DNA from: CAZZCU01 sp964652825
Lineage (GTDB): Bacteria; Bdellovibrionota_B; Oligoflexia; Oligoflexales; CAZZCU01
Direction: 5' to 3'
Length of the DNA stretch: 64,000 nt
NCBI GenBank assembly: GCA_964652825.1
Contig: CAZZCU010000005.1
Coordinates: 46,291 to 110,290, forward strand
Part shown: one piece after another, positions 55,183-63,911 of the stretch
Layout: each line of letters opens with the position of its first letter
Numbering within the stretch: the stretch's first letter is position 1
Notes under the pieces: model-generated
Seen by the model: the letters and a program-made list of their open reading frames with translations, nothing else
Databases searched by the model: none
Told to the model about the DNA's origin: nothing
Position numbers and translations under genes: made by a program

Positions 55183-56631
55183 TTAATGAATCCCACGTGT
55201 ACGACTGACACGGCGGTTGACATCGCGAAGACTCGCGTCCCAAAGCCATTGTGTAACATCCGTCGTGCGCGAGTAATCGTCAATATATTGCAACGCGCAA
55301 CGACCACCAACAACCTCGACACGCTGACAATTGCTATAAGTGTAATAAGTCGTGGAATCAACATTCCAGGTTTTGCGTTGCTGCTCAGCGCAGTTGCCAC
55401 TATTAAAGTCACCTGCTTGAATCACCCCAAGCTCCCATTCCTTACGGGTTGTCGGATCAGTAGCAAAACTGCGGCGCTCGCGCCAGTCGCGCCGGCATAA
55501 GCAACAGCCTTTTATCCACCACTTATCCCCATGGCGACTGGTAACAACTCGCGGCGACTCGACACCGTTATCATTGGTCCAGGTACCTTTACCCCACCAC
55601 TCGCCAAGACAACGAGCCAACGGATTTACGGTACACTCCGCCCAATCATTCGTACCGGTCTGCCAGGCGGTAACGATTTGCGCCGCCGCCGCATTGATGG
55701 TGCCGCACGCGGCGGCACTCAGCGGTCCACCCAGGCGACACATAGTCTCCAGGCCAAGCGCACCAATGTCATTTACAAAATTGATCGCCTCACTCTCGGT
55801 TGTAACGCCCGGAATCGCTTGAAAATTTAAAAAACCAGCACCTGCCATACAAGCACTGCCAATGGTTCTAAAGCAGGCACGCATACGCGCCCCATCAAAG
55901 GTCGTGACTTTACTGCACTCGGAACGCGTGAGATCCGGTTTGTTTTCGTTAATAAACCAGGCGGCGGCCGACGCACCGGCCTGACACATAACACCGATAG
56001 CCATCTGTTTGATAAAGGTAGGTGTCGCGGCCGTCAAGGTACGGTTCTTCACCACCATCTTGACCGGCGTCGCGCGTTTGACCTCCGCAAAAGCCGCGAC
56101 TCGCGCCTGAACATACAAAGCCGGGAATAAAGCGTTCATCAGCATGTTCTTCCAGAATTTGATGCGTCCGGCTTTGGCGGTTCGCTGGCGCTCTGGATCG
56201 TTCGCAATTTGTTCGTTGTAGGCAATGTTACGGTAGATTTGCGCGTTCAAACATTTGTCGACTGCTTGCTTAAAATCCTGCCGCAAATGAGCATCAAGCT
56301 GCGCTTGTTTATCGGCGGGAATAAAATTCTTCACGACATCATCAGCAACCAAAGATTTGATGGCGTCATCAATGGAATTTTGCTGCTGACTGCAAATCCC
56401 CTCAATGATCTCAACATGACAGGTTTCATCACCTTTGGTTTTAGCAGTGTCTTCGATAATAACGCATAAACCGAACAGATTATCGCGCATCACGGCATCA
56501 AGCTCCGAGGAGCTCGTTAACGTGTCACGCAAAGAGGCATCCTCGGTTGTTTTACATGCCGATAACAAAAACAGCGGCAACCAAATAGTTGCCGCCATTA
56601 ACTGTTTCAATATGCGCGAGTCACTCATCAT
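55183..56631 (-). CDS. Cys-rich hypothetical lipoprotein
   Basis: 482 residues, not recognised. A lipoprotein signal ends in L-L-S-A-C (Cys26). The protein has about 17 other Cys residues, many in the C-terminal third (for example K-G-C-C-L-C-R-R), which suggests disulphide bonds in the periplasm or metal binding. Two hydrophobic stretches (about 165-195, 285-340) may contact a membrane. Tandem ATG codons (56631 and 56628) are possible starts. Same strand as the downstream-numbered lipoprotein genes. Confidence 0.7.
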   Translation of the reverse strand: MMSDSRILKQLMAATIWLPLFLLSACKTTEDASLRDTLTSSSELDAVMRDNLFGLCVIIEDTAKTKGDETCHVEIIEGICSQQQNSIDDAIKSLVADDVVKNFIPADKQAQLDAHLRQDFKQAVDKCLNAQIYRNIAYNEQIANDPERQRTAKAGRIKFWKNMLMNALFPALYVQARVAAFAEVKRATPVKMVVKNRTLTAATPTFIKQMAIGVMCQAGASAAAWFINENKPDLTRSECSKVTTFDGARMRACFRTIGSACMAGAGFLNFQAIPGVTTESEAINFVNDIGALGLETMCRLGGPLSAAACGTINAAAAQIVTAWQTGTNDWAECTVNPLARCLGEWWGKGTWTNDNGVESPRVVTSRHGDKWWIKGCCLCRRDWRERRSFATDPTTRKEWELGVIQAGDFNSGNCAEQQRKTWNVDSTTYYTYSNCQRVEVVGGRCALQYIDDYSRTTDVTQWLWDASLRDVNRRVSRTRGIH

Positions 56632-56663
56632 TTCGGCATCGCCGCCCCGTTACCGGTCGTGTC

Positions 56664-57713
56664 CTATTGCTTTTCCAATTGCGACTTAACCTGCTCAACG
56701 TCAGGAATGGTGCCATCTGATGGCGTCTCTTCACTGGGTAACTCGCCAACGCCCAGCAAATAAGTCAGCAATTGATCACCTGCCAATGACACGCCGACGT
56801 ACGGATGAATATAATCATATCTTGTTTCGCCAAAAATATATTCAAACGTCGCCATGATATTCGTAACTTTAAACAAAGAAATTTTGCCGGTTTCATCCTG
56901 CAGCCAACCGTTCTTGGCACTGCTGAGCGCAAAAACCTTGGCATTATTGCCAAACGGCATGGCATGCACAGTTGACGAACCAGGAATACGCCACGTTGCA
57001 CGACTCATCGCCACACCGGCAAGCTTGCCACTTAAATCCGAGGGCTGCTGTACTTCACCCCAGATGAAACCCATACCTACACGCAATGAGCGCGACGGCA
57101 CATATGCGGGATTTGAGCTATCACCAGCTTCCTTGGACTTCAGACGAGCAAAGGTTAACAAGCCAGCACCGAGTTGAAAACGCCAAGACTCCATGACCTG
57201 CTTTTTGCCAGGCACGTAACGCTGAACAAACTTCGGCACCACCACCAACGTCAACAAAACATCCGTAGTAACCGGCAAATTAGCACGTGCAAATAACTCC
57301 TCAATCAGCGGCCCAGAGAACACGAACATAAAGGCTGACGGAATAAAATCCACTACCTGCAAACCAAGCCCCTCTAGCTCATTAACATTGGCTTCGAGAA
57401 ACCGCTTGGCACCATCTTCAACATTATGCATGTCGACGCGACTTTTGAAAAAATCCACACCGCCCTTAACATCGACGTTAGGGAAACGCTTTCTGATCTC
57501 ATCCGTAACCATGTCAAAGGCAACATTCACCGCCTCGTTCTTCCTTTTACTCCATACTTCGTTAAAAGGTCGGATAACATAAATTCCCTTGCTGCCAGCA
57601 TTGATAATCTCCGCCGCACTGGTGGTCGAAGTCTCAGGCGGCAAGCGATCCTTACAAGAAAAATTTGTAAAAACCGCAAATACCAACAATAAGCGCAGCC
57701 ATATCGAAGTCAT
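56664..57713 (-). CDS. Hypothetical lipoprotein
   Basis: 349 residues, not recognised. A lipoprotein signal ends F-S-C (Cys20, weak lipobox). The middle (about 120-220) is hydrophobic with possible membrane or barrel-like strands (F-M-F-V-F-S-G-P-L-I-E, L-L-T-L-V-V-V-P-K-F-V). Later parts alternate polar and hydrophobic residues like a beta-rich or barrel domain (L-R-V-G-M-G-F-I-W-G). The C-terminus is Glu/Pro-rich. The preceding gene on this strand ends 134 nt away after a terminator. Confidence 0.65.
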   Translation of the reverse strand: MTSIWLRLLLVFAVFTNFSCKDRLPPETSTTSAAEIINAGSKGIYVIRPFNEVWSKRKNEAVNVAFDMVTDEIRKRFPNVDVKGGVDFFKSRVDMHNVEDGAKRFLEANVNELEGLGLQVVDFIPSAFMFVFSGPLIEELFARANLPVTTDVLLTLVVVPKFVQRYVPGKKQVMESWRFQLGAGLLTFARLKSKEAGDSSNPAYVPSRSLRVGMGFIWGEVQQPSDLSGKLAGVAMSRATWRIPGSSTVHAMPFGNNAKVFALSSAKNGWLQDETGKISLFKVTNIMATFEYIFGETRYDYIHPYVGVSLAGDQLLTYLLGVGELPSEETPSDGTIPDVEQVKSQLEKQ

Positions 57714-57814
57714 GCGTAAAACCCCAAAAAAGAATAAAAGTTATGATCAATTGGTCGGGACGAATATGATTATTATACGGCAAAAAGACAAAAAAGGGGC
57801 GGGGGGATGGTGTA

Positions 57815-57840
57815 ACCCCCATCGCACAAGCGACGGGGGT
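57815..57840. terminator. G/C-rich stem-loop
   Basis: ACCCCCATCGC pairs with GCGACGGGGGT (11 bp with one G-T) around an ACAA loop. On the plus strand a T-run (CCATTTTTA) follows; on the minus strand the T-run comes 17 nt later. It lies just beyond the stop of the lipoprotein gene at 57847 and most likely ends that transcript. Confidence 0.65.
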
Positions 57841-57846
57841 CCATTT

Positions 57847-58521
57847 TTACTTATTACGACGATCTAATTTCATTACCACCAGCGATAACTTGCCATGTGA
57901 CAAGACCTGAGATGGAGTGTGTCCTGTCGGATCAACCAAGATGCCCAAAGCTTCGTCTTCTCCGCCCACATGGCGGCTACGGATGAACGAACGAGTGAAT
58001 GTCATGGCTTTGTTGATTAATTTAACCACAACATCTGGCGTCGAACTTGGCACCGAGAAAATTTTATAATCGATACCTGCGGCTTCCAGACTCTGACGAT
58101 CATAGAAGAGGCGGCGATTCTCTAATCCGTCGGCATTCGCAGACACTACCCATTGTTCGTAACCATGAACGACGTCGTCATAAGACTCACTGATGTATAC
58201 ATTGCCAATTTTGCAAAAACCAGTCTCGTCCGATTGCGACAGAATACCAGCGACCTTGGTTGGCGCCGTGCCTGCTGTAATCTCCACCACTTCAGTGGCA
58301 GCATCAAAAGTCTCCATATCTTGAGTCGAATACTCATACACCCCGACAAAGTCGGGAGGTACACTACCAACAGCATTGTCATCGTTGCACAACGGCGCAG
58401 ATGTGTAGTTATGACATGCTGCGGAAAATACCGCCATCAGACCTCCCACCAACCAGGCCTTGCCTTGAATCCAATTTCCACTCCGTGCTACCATTGCCTT
58501 ACGTACGTGTGTTGCTTTCAT
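57847..58521 (-). CDS. Hypothetical lipoprotein, paralogue of next gene
   Basis: 224 residues. A lipoprotein signal (long basic N-region, F-S-A-A-C with Cys36). AAGGAG lies just before the ATG. It shares a layout with the neighbouring gene at 58599: V-Y-E-Y-S near the start, F-C-K-I-G-N-V-Y-I-S-E-S-Y-D in the middle and F-S-V-P further on. The two look like a diverged duplicate. No known family. Confidence 0.7.
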   Translation of the reverse strand: MKATHVRKAMVARSGNWIQGKAWLVGGLMAVFSAACHNYTSAPLCNDDNAVGSVPPDFVGVYEYSTQDMETFDAATEVVEITAGTAPTKVAGILSQSDETGFCKIGNVYISESYDDVVHGYEQWVVSANADGLENRRLFYDRQSLEAAGIDYKIFSVPSSTPDVVVKLINKAMTFTRSFIRSRHVGGEDEALGILVDPTGHTPSQVLSHGKLSLVVMKLDRRNK

Positions 58522-58558
58522 GTAGATCTCCTTTTCAATAGTTAAAGTTACACACTAC

Positions 58559-58588
58559 TTTTCTGCGGAGTGACAGCTCCGCAGAAAA
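58559..58588 (+). terminator. Perfect 12-bp inverted repeat
   Basis: TTTTCTGCGGAG (58559-58570) and CTCCGCAGAAAA (58577-58588) form a perfect 12-bp stem with a 6-nt loop, followed on the plus strand by six T. No plus-strand gene leads into it, so it may instead act on the minus strand at the end of the gene at 58599, or be a DNA-level site. Confidence 0.6.
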
Positions 58589-58598
58589 TTTTTTGGAC

Positions 58599-59318
58599 CT
58601 AAATATTCTTGCCACCAATCCGCATGGTCACCATGTTTTGCTGGTCATTTTGACGACTAGGCTCGCGATAAACACGAATCAGTGACATGCCAATACCTAC
58701 GGTATGAGCCTTTTCCAACAAAACCGTACGTTCGAGATGGCGATTATCGACGTACATTTTCAACGGATTCATTTGATTAAAAATAAAACCGTCCGAATCC
58801 ACCTCGCTAACATTCGGCACAAAATACACCGGCACATTCAAAGTACGCATTTCCTCTGGATCCATGGCTATACTCAAAACGGTAAACCCACTGGCGGAGA
58901 AAAGCACCTTGCTCAACGTATATGTATTGTGTCCATCAAAACTCTGTGTATAAAAATGCTCTCCAACACGACAAATGGTTGAGAAATCACCACTGAAATT
59001 AACATCACCGGCACCCAAAACCTTTAAGGATTGATGGACAAAACTTCCGAGTCGCGTCTGAAGAAGAAGCTGTCGGGTTTTTGCCGACATACTGATTGCT
59101 AAACCATGAGTCTGGCGCTCAATCTTAATTTCTGTCTCAGGAAAAAAATTCATGCCACTATATGCCGGATTAGTGCCAACTTCAGTGATTCGATACCACC
59201 CCTGGTACTCTGCAGGAAAATCAAACTCATCAGGTTCGCAAATCGGCGCCCGAACACCTGTAGAACAACCAGATACCAACAGTAACCAGCTAGTGACGAT
59301 GTAAGAGATACGCAACAT
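58599..59318 (-). CDS. Hypothetical lipoprotein
   Basis: 239 residues. A lipoprotein signal ends in V-S-G-C (Cys18). Paralogous in layout to the gene at 57847: F-P-A-E-Y-Q-G-W-Y-R-I-T-E near the start, I-C-R-V-G-E-H-F-Y-T-Q-S-F-D in the middle and V-Y-F-V-P. It probably arises from a local duplication. It lies 20 nt from the secreted gene upstream on this strand and is likely part of one operon with it. Confidence 0.72.
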   Translation of the reverse strand: MLRISYIVTSWLLLVSGCSTGVRAPICEPDEFDFPAEYQGWYRITEVGTNPAYSGMNFFPETEIKIERQTHGLAISMSAKTRQLLLQTRLGSFVHQSLKVLGAGDVNFSGDFSTICRVGEHFYTQSFDGHNTYTLSKVLFSASGFTVLSIAMDPEEMRTLNVPVYFVPNVSEVDSDGFIFNQMNPLKMYVDNRHLERTVLLEKAHTVGIGMSLIRVYREPSRQNDQQNMVTMRIGGKNI

Positions 59319-59338
59319 TCAAATTATTCCTTTTAACA

Positions 59339-60652
59339 TCAAGGTCGCAAATAGCTAACAACCGGAAAACCAGAAGCCCTAGACGAACCATCCTGATCAA
59401 AAAAAACATAACTTTTTACGTCGCCCTGAAACACCAGACCGGAAGCCATGCCATTTCGATCAAAAGCATAAACTGTCTCAATGGTGTTCCAACCAGATAA
59501 ACCCAGACGACTGAGATCAATTTCCGCTTCACCGGCCACGAATTGATCGGGAAAGATGACATAATCAAACTGCTGAGCGTCGGAATGCGGCTTGACGATC
59601 CGGAGAGCGACCGAACCGACACCAGATGCATCACTAACAGCAATCCGTAACTTCAAAGTCGATCCATTAAAATCGAATGTGGTGAATACTGGACCATTGG
59701 TATCGGGCGACGGATTCACGACGGAAGCGATGATCGGCTTAATACTGGAAGACTTCCCGGCTCCGCTGCAGCGGATGGTCGAGCCCATACCTAAACAACT
59801 CGTACTTACACTGCGATTATTGACAATGCTAAACATCTTAATGCTTAGACCAGTACGGGAAAATGCCTGTGTTACTTTAAAACAAACCTGGAACCAGTTT
59901 TTCTCACCGACCCACTGAATAGACTTGAAAGACCAATGACGTAAAGCCCCCTCTATTTCAAAATACTCCATGCTCCTGGTAGTAAATGCGCCTTTTAAAT
60001 CATCGACCTCTATGAAAAAACATGCAGTCTCACCAACCTGATAATCAGTACTCTTGTCCGTCCAAATCTTTAAAATATGGGGCGCCGCACTGGAGCGATC
60101 AATCGAGTGAATAATTAAATCCACCTCTGCCGCACCACCCTTATGAAGGTCTTTTCTGTATTGCAGACGAATCACCTGCCGCTTGGCAACCAGGTAATAC
60201 TCAATCGCTTCGGTAGCTCCAGCACCCGCCGGACGATCACCAGATGTCCAACCGACAAAACCTCGATCTGCTTCAACTCGCTGCCACTCACCAACTTCCG
60301 GGTGACGCTTCTTGATTTCCGCTAGTAATTCAAGCCCCTGATCGTCCTCAGCGGGAAAATTCAGCAGAAACTGAACATCGACAAAGGACATCTTTGCGGG
60401 AACATCCGCAACCGAGCCATTATTCAACCGCCACTGAGCAAATAACTCGTCATTGTTTTGCACAGCATAACCGCCGGCACTCTCCGCTTGAAAATCCCAA
60501 GTTTTGGGATGAGCCAGATGAAAATCAAATGCCTGTTCTTCGCGCGGAACAAAATGATTACCGACCCCGGTTCCGGCAAACGCAGACGAAATTCCGAGAA
60601 CAAATGTCAAACCAATCAACATCGGTGCATGTATATGCTTAAATCGCGTCAT
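59339..60652 (-). CDS. Secreted hypothetical protein
   Basis: 437 residues. A signal peptide (about 1-26, ending S-A-F-A) marks export. The protein looks beta-rich: L-R-I-A-V-S-D-A-S-G-V-G-S-V-A-L-R and V-S-Y-L-R-P at the end recall Ig-like modules. The start has GGAGAAG upstream and lies inside the end of the regulator gene (14-nt overlap), tying its expression to it. Secreted proteins beside TIGR02147 regulators are a known pattern; function unknown. Confidence 0.72.
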   Translation of the reverse strand: MTRFKHIHAPMLIGLTFVLGISSAFAGTGVGNHFVPREEQAFDFHLAHPKTWDFQAESAGGYAVQNNDELFAQWRLNNGSVADVPAKMSFVDVQFLLNFPAEDDQGLELLAEIKKRHPEVGEWQRVEADRGFVGWTSGDRPAGAGATEAIEYYLVAKRQVIRLQYRKDLHKGGAAEVDLIIHSIDRSSAAPHILKIWTDKSTDYQVGETACFFIEVDDLKGAFTTRSMEYFEIEGALRHWSFKSIQWVGEKNWFQVCFKVTQAFSRTGLSIKMFSIVNNRSVSTSCLGMGSTIRCSGAGKSSSIKPIIASVVNPSPDTNGPVFTTFDFNGSTLKLRIAVSDASGVGSVALRIVKPHSDAQQFDYVIFPDQFVAGEAEIDLSRLGLSGWNTIETVYAFDRNGMASGLVFQGDVKSYVFFDQDGSSRASGFPVVSYLRP

Positions 60653-61541
60653 TTAGCTTCTCCTCAACCTTAACCTGCTGCCATCGCGTTAGCGGGAACA
60701 ACTGCAAATTCAACTGACACACTTCTTCTCGTGTACTATGCGATTCCACCAGCACATCAACCTCGCGAAAAAATCTCTTTATGTGCTCGATCAAATCAGG
60801 CATTAATGATTTTGGCATCGCGAATGTTAAACTCTCAAAATAGCGCTTTTCTCGTGCATGCCCATGCGCCTTGAACGCCTGTTGCAAAATTTGCAAATTG
60901 TAATTAGCAATGATCAATGGATAGATGCGCTCCGGCGTGTGAATACTCGGCTCCGCTCGTAAATACGTCTTGCCTTCGCGTCGAAGATAACCCTTATCCA
61001 GCAATATTTTCAGACCATGCTTAACTTGCTCACGCGTCAAACCAAGTTGATCCGACATCCACTCAACACCAGCATCGGGTTTAATTGTCACAACTTCGCG
61101 CAAAGCCGGCAAATACCAATAGCGCAGAATTTCCAGGCTCTCGTCCTGTATCTCTTTAAAAATACCGTTATGAAAACCAACCTGAATACGCTCAAGAATG
61201 TCAGTACGCTGCTCTTCGGATTCAGCGTGACTGAGACTGACAATCAGATCAAAATATTGACCGTCACGATCATCAAGCTTGAGAGCCTTACTGAGCGCAG
61301 GCACCATCGAGACAGCCAAATTACGCTGACCCGACACAATCATTGACAGTAAGTGAGGTGATTTAAAACCAGCCTGTTTAGCAATTGCTCGCTGCGTGTA
61401 ACGTGCACCTAGAGACTGCAAAGCCTGAAAGCGATCACGCAAAAATTGGCGGTAGTCGAGATACTCAAGCACATTTGGCAGATCTTTGTCTTTATCAGAC
61501 TGTCTGCTCTTGATTTGTCGCCCCGGTCGTTCCATGACCAT
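60639..61541 (-). CDS. TIGR02147 / DUF4423 family regulator
   Basis: 300 residues. N-terminal part: Y-L-D-Y-R-Q-F-L-R-D-R-F, then an HTH-like Y-T-Q-R-A-I-A-K-Q-A-G-F-K-S-P-H-L-L-S-M-I-V-S-G-Q-R-N-L. Then an all-helical region with Y-W-Y-L-P-A-L-R-E. This matches the TIGR02147 family (winged-helix-like plus C-terminal DUF4423 domain), which occurs in many copies in Bdellovibrionota and Fibrobacteres. It probably controls the overlapping secreted gene and perhaps the lipoproteins downstream. Confidence 0.85.
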   Translation of the reverse strand: MVMERPGRQIKSRQSDKDKDLPNVLEYLDYRQFLRDRFQALQSLGARYTQRAIAKQAGFKSPHLLSMIVSGQRNLAVSMVPALSKALKLDDRDGQYFDLIVSLSHAESEEQRTDILERIQVGFHNGIFKEIQDESLEILRYWYLPALREVVTIKPDAGVEWMSDQLGLTREQVKHGLKILLDKGYLRREGKTYLRAEPSIHTPERIYPLIIANYNLQILQQAFKAHGHAREKRYFESLTFAMPKSLMPDLIEHIKRFFREVDVLVESHSTREEVCQLNLQLFPLTRWQQVKVEEKLNDAI

Positions 61542-61647
61542 TCCTTACTGTTGCCAACGTCTTCATCTTTTGAAGCCTATCGTTGGCCAGGCGATGTAGA
61601 CAACCAACATCCACGCCTTGGAGCCAATATGTGCTCACAATATGTGA

Positions 61648-61767
61648 TCAGCTATTCGGATTCTGCGGAACGGGAGAATCCTCAACTATTCGAGACGTCC
61701 AGAAAAATAACAGGACGGTGCTAACTAACCAAACCAGGCCAGCAACGATGTAACCAGTTACAAACAC
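61648..61767 (-). CDS. 39-residue single-span membrane peptide
   Basis: Starts at GTG 61767 with GGGGAG 5 nt upstream and 11 nt after the DUF1573 stop. The product is MFVTGYIVAGLVWLVSTVLL followed by FFWTSRIVEDSPVPQNPNS, a single hydrophobic helix (about 4-23) and a short charged/polar tail. Short, and no homologue is recognised, but the position, start site and clean helix support a real gene co-expressed with the DUF1573 protein. Confidence 0.5.
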   Translation of the reverse strand: MFVTGYIVAGLVWLVSTVLLFFWTSRIVEDSPVPQNPNS

Positions 61768-61778
61768 AACATCTCCCC

Positions 61779-62828
61779 TCAACGAAAGAAGGCATAGAAA
61801 TCAACAACCAACTCTTTTTGCCGCGGATCGGTAGTCTGCAACACCAGCTTGCCATGTACGCTACCACTGCTTTCGGTGGCGTTCTTCAGCTTGACGGCGA
61901 TCTTGCGTGTGACGTTACCTTTGGGATCAATCTTAATGTCAACAAATGGGTTAACGTCATTAACACGCGTACCATTGATGTTGATTTCGGCTTTTGAGCC
62001 GACGATTTCATAGCCGCCATTAACTCTCAGATCAACCGTACGCATTGTCGAATTATTCGGAGCAACCGCACCAAACTCGATGTAATTTTGCGATAACTGA
62101 ATATTGCCCAAAATATTAGCGCGCACGGGCACTGGCATCTCTTTCAATGCACTGCTGCTATTGGGAATATAAATTACGTCTTTTAAAAAACCGGTACCAA
62201 CATTCGGTTTAAGCTTAACGGCAACACGCCATTTATTCGCCGCCATCGGCTCGACGGCAATATCCAGAATTTCTTTGGTGTAACGAATACTCTCGGTTTG
62301 AATGGTTATACCCGGATCCGCTTCAACCACGAAGCTTTGTACTTCGCCGCTCTGCGCCTGGACATCGCCAAAATCAAGCAATGGCGGCTTTGCCGCGATC
62401 TCTGAACGAATATCAGCTGACAATCTCAAAGTACTGGCGGCTTTAGTAGCTTCATTGGTGATAACCGTCACCGCCTTGCTAACACGACCGGTGAAGTTCG
62501 TGGTGTCAAATACCACTTCAATAAAACCGTTTTCGCCAGGCTGATAAGCATTAGTTTTGTTCTTGTCCGTACTCACCACGGTACAACCGCAAGCGGCGTG
62601 CACACCCTGAATAACCAGGGTCCCTTTGCCTTGATTGGAAAAGGCAAAGCGATGCGTTAACTTCTCACCGCGTTTCATCACGCCAAAATTATGCGTCTTC
62701 GCGGCAAAAACAATTTTCCCCAGTGGTTTAAATGCTTCCGCGCTATTGGAAGGAATTGGCTCGATAGCAAAAACATTAAAAGATGCAAATAAAATTAGTG
62801 CGCTAACTGAAAGCCGTCTATGCCACAT
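61779..62828 (-). CDS. DUF1573 domain protein, exported
   Basis: 349 residues with an N-terminal signal peptide (about 1-21, ending F-N-V-F-A). Residues about 35-130 match DUF1573: F-A-A-K-T-H-N-F-G-V-M, F-S-N-Q-G-K-G-T-L-V-I and H-A-A-C-G-C-T. The rest consists of further beta domains. DUF1573 proteins are periplasmic or surface proteins, function unknown. A divergent intergenic region separates it from the hydrolase gene on the plus strand. Confidence 0.85.
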   Translation of the reverse strand: MWHRRLSVSALILFASFNVFAIEPIPSNSAEAFKPLGKIVFAAKTHNFGVMKRGEKLTHRFAFSNQGKGTLVIQGVHAACGCTVVSTDKNKTNAYQPGENGFIEVVFDTTNFTGRVSKAVTVITNEATKAASTLRLSADIRSEIAAKPPLLDFGDVQAQSGEVQSFVVEADPGITIQTESIRYTKEILDIAVEPMAANKWRVAVKLKPNVGTGFLKDVIYIPNSSSALKEMPVPVRANILGNIQLSQNYIEFGAVAPNNSTMRTVDLRVNGGYEIVGSKAEININGTRVNDVNPFVDIKIDPKGNVTRKIAVKLKNATESSGSVHGKLVLQTTDPRQKELVVDFYAFFR

Positions 62829-62972
62829 ATCCTACCCGCCAATGATTTGTTTGTACCTTTTTGCTGTACACGATTGAACCATAAATAGCGGCAACCAGCC
62901 AGGCAGAATTTGCCCGTTTAAATGGTGTGCACCTAGCCGATAAACGTTATGAAGTCGTTCGCGGAGACCCTT

Positions 62973-63911
62973 ATGCCATTATCTGCAAAAAAATTACTTC
63001 TATTTATTATCGGCGCCAGCCTGAGCGCCTGTATTACTGTAGAGACACGACATCCCGCAACCGTGATTGCCGAAAACTTCTCGGAGCTTGGTACGTTCCT
63101 GCAACGTGATCAACTCCAGCTAAAAGATTTCGCCAAACCAGGCCCGTTTACGTTTGACGCAACTAGGGATTTTCGTATTCGCCTATCCGCAAAAACGGTC
63201 ATCAACACTGATCTTTTCCTAAGCAGCGCTCACGGAAAATCACCTCTGGTCATTATCTCGCATGGCAACGCCAGTGACAAAACTGATCATCAGGTCCAGG
63301 GTGAACACCTCGCTTCCTGGGGCATGCATAGTCTGGTGCTGCAATTACCCAATCGCGACCAATGGCTCGCCAATGGCGACACCATTAAACGCCTGGTCGC
63401 AATGATCCATGCCTGGCCATCGTTGCTGAATAATCGTGTCGATTTAAATAGGGTGATTCTTGTGGGGCATTCGTTTGGCGGTTCAGCGGTAAGTCTGGCG
63501 GCCGCCACCGGCGCCAACGTAAAAGGCGTGGTCTTGCTTGATCCGGCTGTCTACGACAAAGCCGTTGAACTCAGTCTCAAAAAAAACCAAAAACCCATCG
63601 TGCTAATCGGTGCCGACTACAAAGTGTTTCGGTCCAAACGCCGACCACGTTTCTTTGCCAATACCGCCGGCCCCATGGCCGAAGTCTCGGTCCGCAACGC
63701 GACTCACAACGATGCCCAATATCCGCGACCATCATCCTGGCAGCAACTCGCCATCAGCAACGATACTTCAGAAGCTCGACAGCGTACTTTTCTCGCGGCC
63801 TTGACCGCCGCGAGCTTCAGCATTGCCGCCACCGGCAAGTTTGATCACGCCTGGCAGGTATTTTCCGCGGCGATCGATCAAAAGATTCTCATTGATCCGC
63901 GCCGTAAATAA
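62973..63911 (+). CDS. Alpha/beta-hydrolase lipoprotein
   Basis: 312 residues from ATG 62973 (GGAGA 5 nt upstream; an earlier in-frame ATG is at 62949). The lipoprotein signal ends in L-S-A-C. The nucleophile elbow is G-H-S-F-G-G-S, the oxyanion strand V-I-I-S-H-G-N, and the later H-N-D-A region could supply the catalytic His. Fold resembles dienelactone hydrolase/lipase-type enzymes. Substrate unknown; export and anchoring point to envelope or extracellular esters. Confidence 0.82.
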   Translation: MPLSAKKLLLFIIGASLSACITVETRHPATVIAENFSELGTFLQRDQLQLKDFAKPGPFTFDATRDFRIRLSAKTVINTDLFLSSAHGKSPLVIISHGNASDKTDHQVQGEHLASWGMHSLVLQLPNRDQWLANGDTIKRLVAMIHAWPSLLNNRVDLNRVILVGHSFGGSAVSLAAATGANVKGVVLLDPAVYDKAVELSLKKNQKPIVLIGADYKVFRSKRRPRFFANTAGPMAEVSVRNATHNDAQYPRPSSWQQLAISNDTSEARQRTFLAALTAASFSIAATGKFDHAWQVFSAAIDQKILIDPRRK

